DNA of 64,000 nucleotides. Origin: Terriglobia bacterium. Its GTDB lineage: Bacteria > Acidobacteriota > Terriglobia > Bryobacterales > Bryobacteraceae. The notes beneath the pieces are model-generated. The model saw only the letters and a list, made by a program, of their open reading frames with translations. It was not told the DNA's origin and ran no database searches. A program made the position numbers and the translations under genes. The stretch is taken from the NCBI GenBank assembly GCA_025363475.1, contig JANYDS010000061.1, positions 1 through 64,000 of the forward strand, written 5' to 3'. Position 1 is the stretch's first letter. Each line of letters begins with the position of its first letter. Below are positions 60,578 to 64,000 of this stretch, in pieces.

Positions 60578-61876
60578 CTACGCGGCGGGGCGCAGTTCGC
60601 GCCGGTCCATATCGCGGCCAATGGTGCGTGACCCCATGAAGAGGACCAGGCCGAGGAGCACAGAAAAAACCGGCATGATCAGCATGGCCTGTTGCAGTCC
60701 TGTTGCTTTGAACGCATCGGTGATTACGGCTGAGCCGGCGAGATCAGCTGCGCGGCGCGCCATCATGTCGCTGACTTTCCCGGTGAGCAGCGGGCCGAAG
60801 CCCGCACCACAGAGATACATCGCCATGAAGTAAATCGACATCGCGGTGGCGCGCATGGCCGGTACGACGATGTCTTGAATTGCCGAGTAGACCAGGCCGT
60901 AGTAAGTGCAGAGCGCGCCGTATGACAGAGTCATGAAGACGATAGCAGCCGTTACATTGGTGGAGACAATCGACAGGTAAGCCGTTGGCGCGGCCATCAC
61001 GGTCAGCGCGGACGCCAGCAGCAGACGCCCGTTTCGGCGGCGTTTAATGACACGGTCACCCATCCAGCCGGCAATCAGCGTGCCGCCGATTCCACCAATC
61101 GCATAAGTGATGCCGGTATCAATGCCGGACTTCGCCAGTGTCACATGATGAATCCGGCTCAGGAAGGCGGGCATGAAAGTTCCCAGCGCATACATGTTGA
61201 AGTTGAGCAGCGCGCCGGAGGCGATGATCCACCAGAGGGTGGGAATTCCCGCTACGGCACGAATCGCCTTGAGACCTTTTTCCGCATGCTCCTGCGTTGC
61301 TTCCGCTGCCCCGCGCCCGGGCTCTTTCAGGCGGAGCAATAATGGAATCAGCAGCAGGGCGGGCGCGGCTGCAACCACCATCGCCGTCCGCCAGCCGAAT
61401 GCTTGCGCTACCGGACCACTGAAGAAATAGGCCAGCGCACCGCCCATCGGCACGCCGATCATGAATAATGCGAGCGGTGCCGCACGTTTATTGGCGGGGA
61501 AGAGATCGCCAATCCAGCTGGTGGCAACAGGGGCCACGGCGGATTCGCCCACAGCAAAACCCAGCCGTGAAATCAGCAGAATCGTGTAAGTGCTGGCCAG
61601 TGCGGCCATGCCCGTAAGCGCGCTCCACACGACGATTCCCGCAGTAAGAAGTTTCTTGCGGTGCCAGCGGTCGGCGAGGTTGCCGATGGGAACGCCCACC
61701 ACCGCATACAGCCAGGTGAAGACGCTGCCCAGCAGACCCACCTGAGTGTCGCTGAGATGAAACTCTTTCCTGATGGGCTCGGTCAGTGCGCCCAGCGCAT
61801 TCCGGTCATAAAAGTTCAGGATGTTGATTGCTACCAGAACTGCCAGTGCGGACTTAGCGCCGTTGTTTTTTGCCAC
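60578..61876 (-). CDS. MFS transporter, spinster/organic-anion-like
   Basis: 432 residues, 12 membrane helices. The N-terminal NILNFYDRNALGALTEPIRKEF, SDTQVGLLGSVFTWLYAVVG with the helix 2-3 loop GNLADRWHRKKLL, and RLGFAVGESAVAPVATSWIGDLF are the MFS pattern of the spinster-like group. In the acyl-CoA operon it probably imports the organic acid that the CoA-transferase activates. It overlaps the thioesterase gene by 23 nt. Confidence 0.88.
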   Translation of the reverse strand: MAKNNGAKSALAVLVAINILNFYDRNALGALTEPIRKEFHLSDTQVGLLGSVFTWLYAVVGVPIGNLADRWHRKKLLTAGIVVWSALTGMAALASTYTILLISRLGFAVGESAVAPVATSWIGDLFPANKRAAPLALFMIGVPMGGALAYFFSGPVAQAFGWRTAMVVAAAPALLLIPLLLRLKEPGRGAAEATQEHAEKGLKAIRAVAGIPTLWWIIASGALLNFNMYALGTFMPAFLSRIHHVTLAKSGIDTGITYAIGGIGGTLIAGWMGDRVIKRRRNGRLLLASALTVMAAPTAYLSIVSTNVTAAIVFMTLSYGALCTYYGLVYSAIQDIVVPAMRATAMSIYFMAMYLCGAGFGPLLTGKVSDMMARRAADLAGSAVITDAFKATGLQQAMLIMPVFSVLLGLVLFMGSRTIGRDMDRRELRPAA

Positions 61877-62336
61877 GGCTGATTATGCTATCAGAATTTG
61901 CGCCTCTGGAATCCCTGCCTGTTGAATCGAGGAATATATAAGTCACGATAGCGATGCCGGCCAGATTCTTTTTGGAGTCTGTCAGATCTACCTGCCCGAC
62001 GCATAGCGTTGAACCCAGACGGACCAGTCTGGCGCGGGCAAACAGCGTGCCTTCAGCCACCGGGCGGAAATAGTTGACCTTCAACTCCACCGTGGAAATT
62101 GCGCGTTTGCCTTCGAACCGGTGCTGAATCGCAACGCCCACGGCGGCATCGGCAATACTGGCTGACACGCCGCCGTGCAACACGCCGTTGCTGTTCAGCA
62201 AGTCCGGTTTCACTTTGCAATAGAGCGTTACGCCATCCGCATGTTCTCGGCTGATCTGTATGCCCAGCAGGCTGTTGAAGGGAATGCGGGCGAGGAACTC
62301 TTTGGTCCTCGCCACTGCCTCTTTGTTGGACGCCAT
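61854..62336 (-). CDS. PaaI-like hotdog thioesterase
   Basis: 160 residues. The hotdog fold motif NGVLHGGVSASIADAAVGVA, TVELKVNYFRPVAEG and ARLVRLGSTLCVGQVDLTD match the PaaI/YbgC-related acyl-CoA thioesterase group; the active site would use the Asp in SIADAA and the preceding helix. It would release free acid from a blocked or surplus CoA ester. The C-terminal 25 residues are basic and probably disordered. It starts 8 nt after the FadB/J-type gene. Confidence 0.88.
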   Translation of the reverse strand: MASNKEAVARTKEFLARIPFNSLLGIQISREHADGVTLYCKVKPDLLNSNGVLHGGVSASIADAAVGVAIQHRFEGKRAISTVELKVNYFRPVAEGTLFARARLVRLGSTLCVGQVDLTDSKKNLAGIAIVTYIFLDSTGRDSRGANSDSIISRGKKQRR

Positions 62337-62344
62337 GCAATTGT

Positions 62345-64000
62345 TTATGCCTGGGTTTCGTAACTGCTAAAAGTCTTGCCTTCCGCCGCCAGACGTTTGA
62401 TCAGCGGTGCAGGCGACCACAAATCTGAACCATGTTGAGCCTCAAATTCTTCAATGCGGGCCAGCACTTTTTTCAGGCCGACGGTATCGGCGTAGAACAT
62501 GGGTCCGCCGCGCCAGGCGGGGAAGCCGTAGCCGTTCAGGTAGACAATGTCGATATCGACAGGCCGCAGCGCGATGCCCTCTTCCAGAAGTTTCGCGCCT
62601 TCATTAATGAGCGCGTACATGCAACGGTCCAGAATTTCATCCTTCGAGATGGACCGCCGTTCGATGCCGCCTTCGCGCGCTACCTGTTCCGCAAACGCGG
62701 CTGTTTCAGGGTTGGGGACCGGTCTGCGATTCTCGTCATATTTCGAAAAACCGCAGCCCGCTTTCTGGCCGAAGCGCCCGTTCTCGCAGAGCAGATCGGC
62801 AACCAGCGGGACGCGCACGCCAGGCTTTTCCAGATGCCGGAACTCTTTGCGGATGCGCCAGCCGACATCGAGACCGGCGAGATCTGAAACTGCCAGCGGC
62901 CCCATAGCCCAGCCGAAATCATAGAGAGTCTTGTTGACCTCTTCCACGGTCGCGCCCTCTTCAATGAGAAACTGCGATTCGCGGAAATACGGATGCAGCA
63001 TGCGGTTGCCGATAAAGCCCCGGCAGTTACCCGCCAGTACTGCAACTTTCTTCAGCTTCTTGCCCAGTGCCATTGACGTGGCGATTACTTCTTTGGAAGT
63101 ATCTTTGCCCCGAACCACTTCGAGCAAACGCATCACATTCGCCGGACTGAAGAAGTGGTGCCCGATCACCATCTGCGGACGCTTAGTGGCAGACGCAATG
63201 TCATCAATATTCAGCGTTGATGTATTTGAAGCAAGGATGCAGGAAGGCTTGGCGATGGTATCGAGCGTGCCGAAAATTTCCTTCTTCAGCGCCATGCCTT
63301 CAAAGACCGCTTCAACTACGATATCCACCTGTTCGAAGCCGTCGTAAGTCAGCTGAGGTGTGATCAAGGCCATGCGCTGATCCATCACAGCCTGTGAGAA
63401 ACGGCCCTTCGCAACTGAGTTCGCATAGTTCTTGCGGATGACGGCGAGGCCGCGATCCAGCGCATCCTGTGCAGTCTCTTTGATGATGACCGGGATGCCC
63501 GCGTTGGCGTAATTCATGGCGATTCCGCCACCCATGGTGCCTGCGCCGATTACCGCTGCCGACTTGATTTCGTAAGTCGCAGTTTCCTTGCCGATACCCG
63601 GAATTTTGGCGACCGTGCGCTCACCGAAGAAGGCGTAAATCAGCGCTTTCGATTCTATTGAAAAGAGGCATTCATTGAACAGCTGGCCTTCAAACTCGCA
63701 GCCTTCTTCGAATGATAATTTTGTCGCGGCCTCCACGGCATCAATCGCCGCGAGGGCAGCTGGTTGTCCGCGTTTGGTTTTGCGCGCCGTGTCGCGGGCC
63801 GTTGCGAAAACGGCCGGATCTACACCAGCGAGCTTTTCGTTGCGGTCACGCGTGCGGACCACCGGCTTGTCTGCAATCTCGCGAGCAAACGCTATTGCGC
63901 CCGCCAGAATATCGCCTTCAATCAGACGGTCTGCGATGCCGAGAGCAACGGCTTCTTTGGCCGAAATCGGATCGCCCACGGCGCACATCTCCACAGCCTT
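62345..64000 (-). CDS. Bifunctional enoyl-CoA hydratase/3-hydroxyacyl-CoA dehydrogenase (FadB/FadJ type), 5' end outside window
   Basis: At least 551 residues; the frame runs off the right edge, so the start and most of the N-terminal hydratase domain are missing. The visible part begins in the hydratase C-terminal region (ISAKEAVALGIADRLI), then the NAD-binding dehydrogenase domain (SAAVIGAGTMGGGIAMNYA), the catalytic ASNTSTLNIDDIA and GHHFFSPANVMRLLEVV (His of the dyad), and two C-terminal domains (NRMLHPYFRESQFLIEEG; GYGFPAWRGGPMFYAD). It catalyses two steps of beta-oxidation. It heads the group with the thioesterase, MFS carrier and CoA-transferase. Confidence 0.94.
   Translation of the reverse strand, partial: KAVEMCAVGDPISAKEAVALGIADRLIEGDILAGAIAFAREIADKPVVRTRDRNEKLAGVDPAVFATARDTARKTKRGQPAALAAIDAVEAATKLSFEEGCEFEGQLFNECLFSIESKALIYAFFGERTVAKIPGIGKETATYEIKSAAVIGAGTMGGGIAMNYANAGIPVIIKETAQDALDRGLAVIRKNYANSVAKGRFSQAVMDQRMALITPQLTYDGFEQVDIVVEAVFEGMALKKEIFGTLDTIAKPSCILASNTSTLNIDDIASATKRPQMVIGHHFFSPANVMRLLEVVRGKDTSKEVIATSMALGKKLKKVAVLAGNCRGFIGNRMLHPYFRESQFLIEEGATVEEVNKTLYDFGWAMGPLAVSDLAGLDVGWRIRKEFRHLEKPGVRVPLVADLLCENGRFGQKAGCGFSKYDENRRPVPNPETAAFAEQVAREGGIERRSISKDEILDRCMYALINEGAKLLEEGIALRPVDIDIVYLNGYGFPAWRGGPMFYADTVGLKKVLARIEEFEAQHGSDLWSPAPLIKRLAAEGKTFSSYETQA

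Overview
The window looks like chromosome of a Gram-negative acidobacterium, most like the Bryobacterales/Solibacter group. This is inferred from gene content: a 1,101-residue Oar-like TonB-dependent receptor with an N-terminal carboxypeptidase-regulatory-like domain, a member of the 'STGPRT..GK' SEC-C family that is frequent in Acidobacteria, a meso-DAP type MurE, a futalosine-pathway-like MqnA/MqnD protein, and a Wza/Wzc exopolysaccharide locus. I saw no tRNA, rRNA, CRISPR array, insertion sequence or prophage.

Layout. 1-2.1 kb: two oppositely oriented pieces of what appears to be one DUF2062 gene, then DUF1295 and a coclaurine-N-methyltransferase/CFA-synthase-like methyltransferase, closed by a bidirectional terminator. 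2.15-5.46 kb: the Oar-like receptor (minus). 5.5-22.0 kb: a compact dcw cluster (plus): mraZ, rsmH, ftsL, ftsI (with PASTA), murE, murF, mraY, murD, ftsW, murG, murC, ftsQ, ftsA, ftsZ. It has a clear sigma70-like promoter and three 10-bp AGTGG repeats that look like MraZ autoregulatory boxes; murB and ddl are absent. 22.0-24.7 kb: three minus-strand genes converging on ftsZ (a LuxR-type regulator, a receiver-PilZ protein and a CpaE/TadZ-like ATPase), each with a degenerate receiver-like domain. 24.8-29.6 kb: zinc-ribbon rhomboid protease, a 13-bp tandem repeat ahead of an MqnA/MqnD-family gene, a HEAT-repeat lipoprotein-like secreted protein, a decayed Ser/Thr kinase and a SEC-C protein.

29.6-55.1 kb is one long minus-strand run of tightly coupled genes. 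Its promoter-proximal part encodes Wza-like export protein, Wzc-like BY-kinase, Wzt-like ABC ATPase and a series of glycosyltransferases and methyltransferases, one of them a three-domain glycosyltransferase/PIG-L deacetylase/methyltransferase fusion. It continues with two O-antigen-ligase/polymerase-like proteins, a PglF/PglE/PglC-like set (dehydratase, aminotransferase, initiating phosphosugar transferase), a FecR-like secreted protein and, at the distal end, the housekeeping genes tmk and holB. No Wzx flippase or Wzm permease is visible. Many starts are GTG or TTG overlapping the preceding stop by 4 nt, which suggests translational coupling.

55.3-58.8 kb (plus): an EPS-associated TPR protein, a succinate-semialdehyde-type dehydrogenase and a receiver-HATPase regulator. 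58.8-64.0 kb (minus): a DUF2007-like acidic protein, a class III CoA-transferase, an MFS carrier, a hotdog thioesterase and the C-terminal part of a bifunctional FadB/FadJ-type enzyme that runs off the window, together an acyl-CoA catabolic group.
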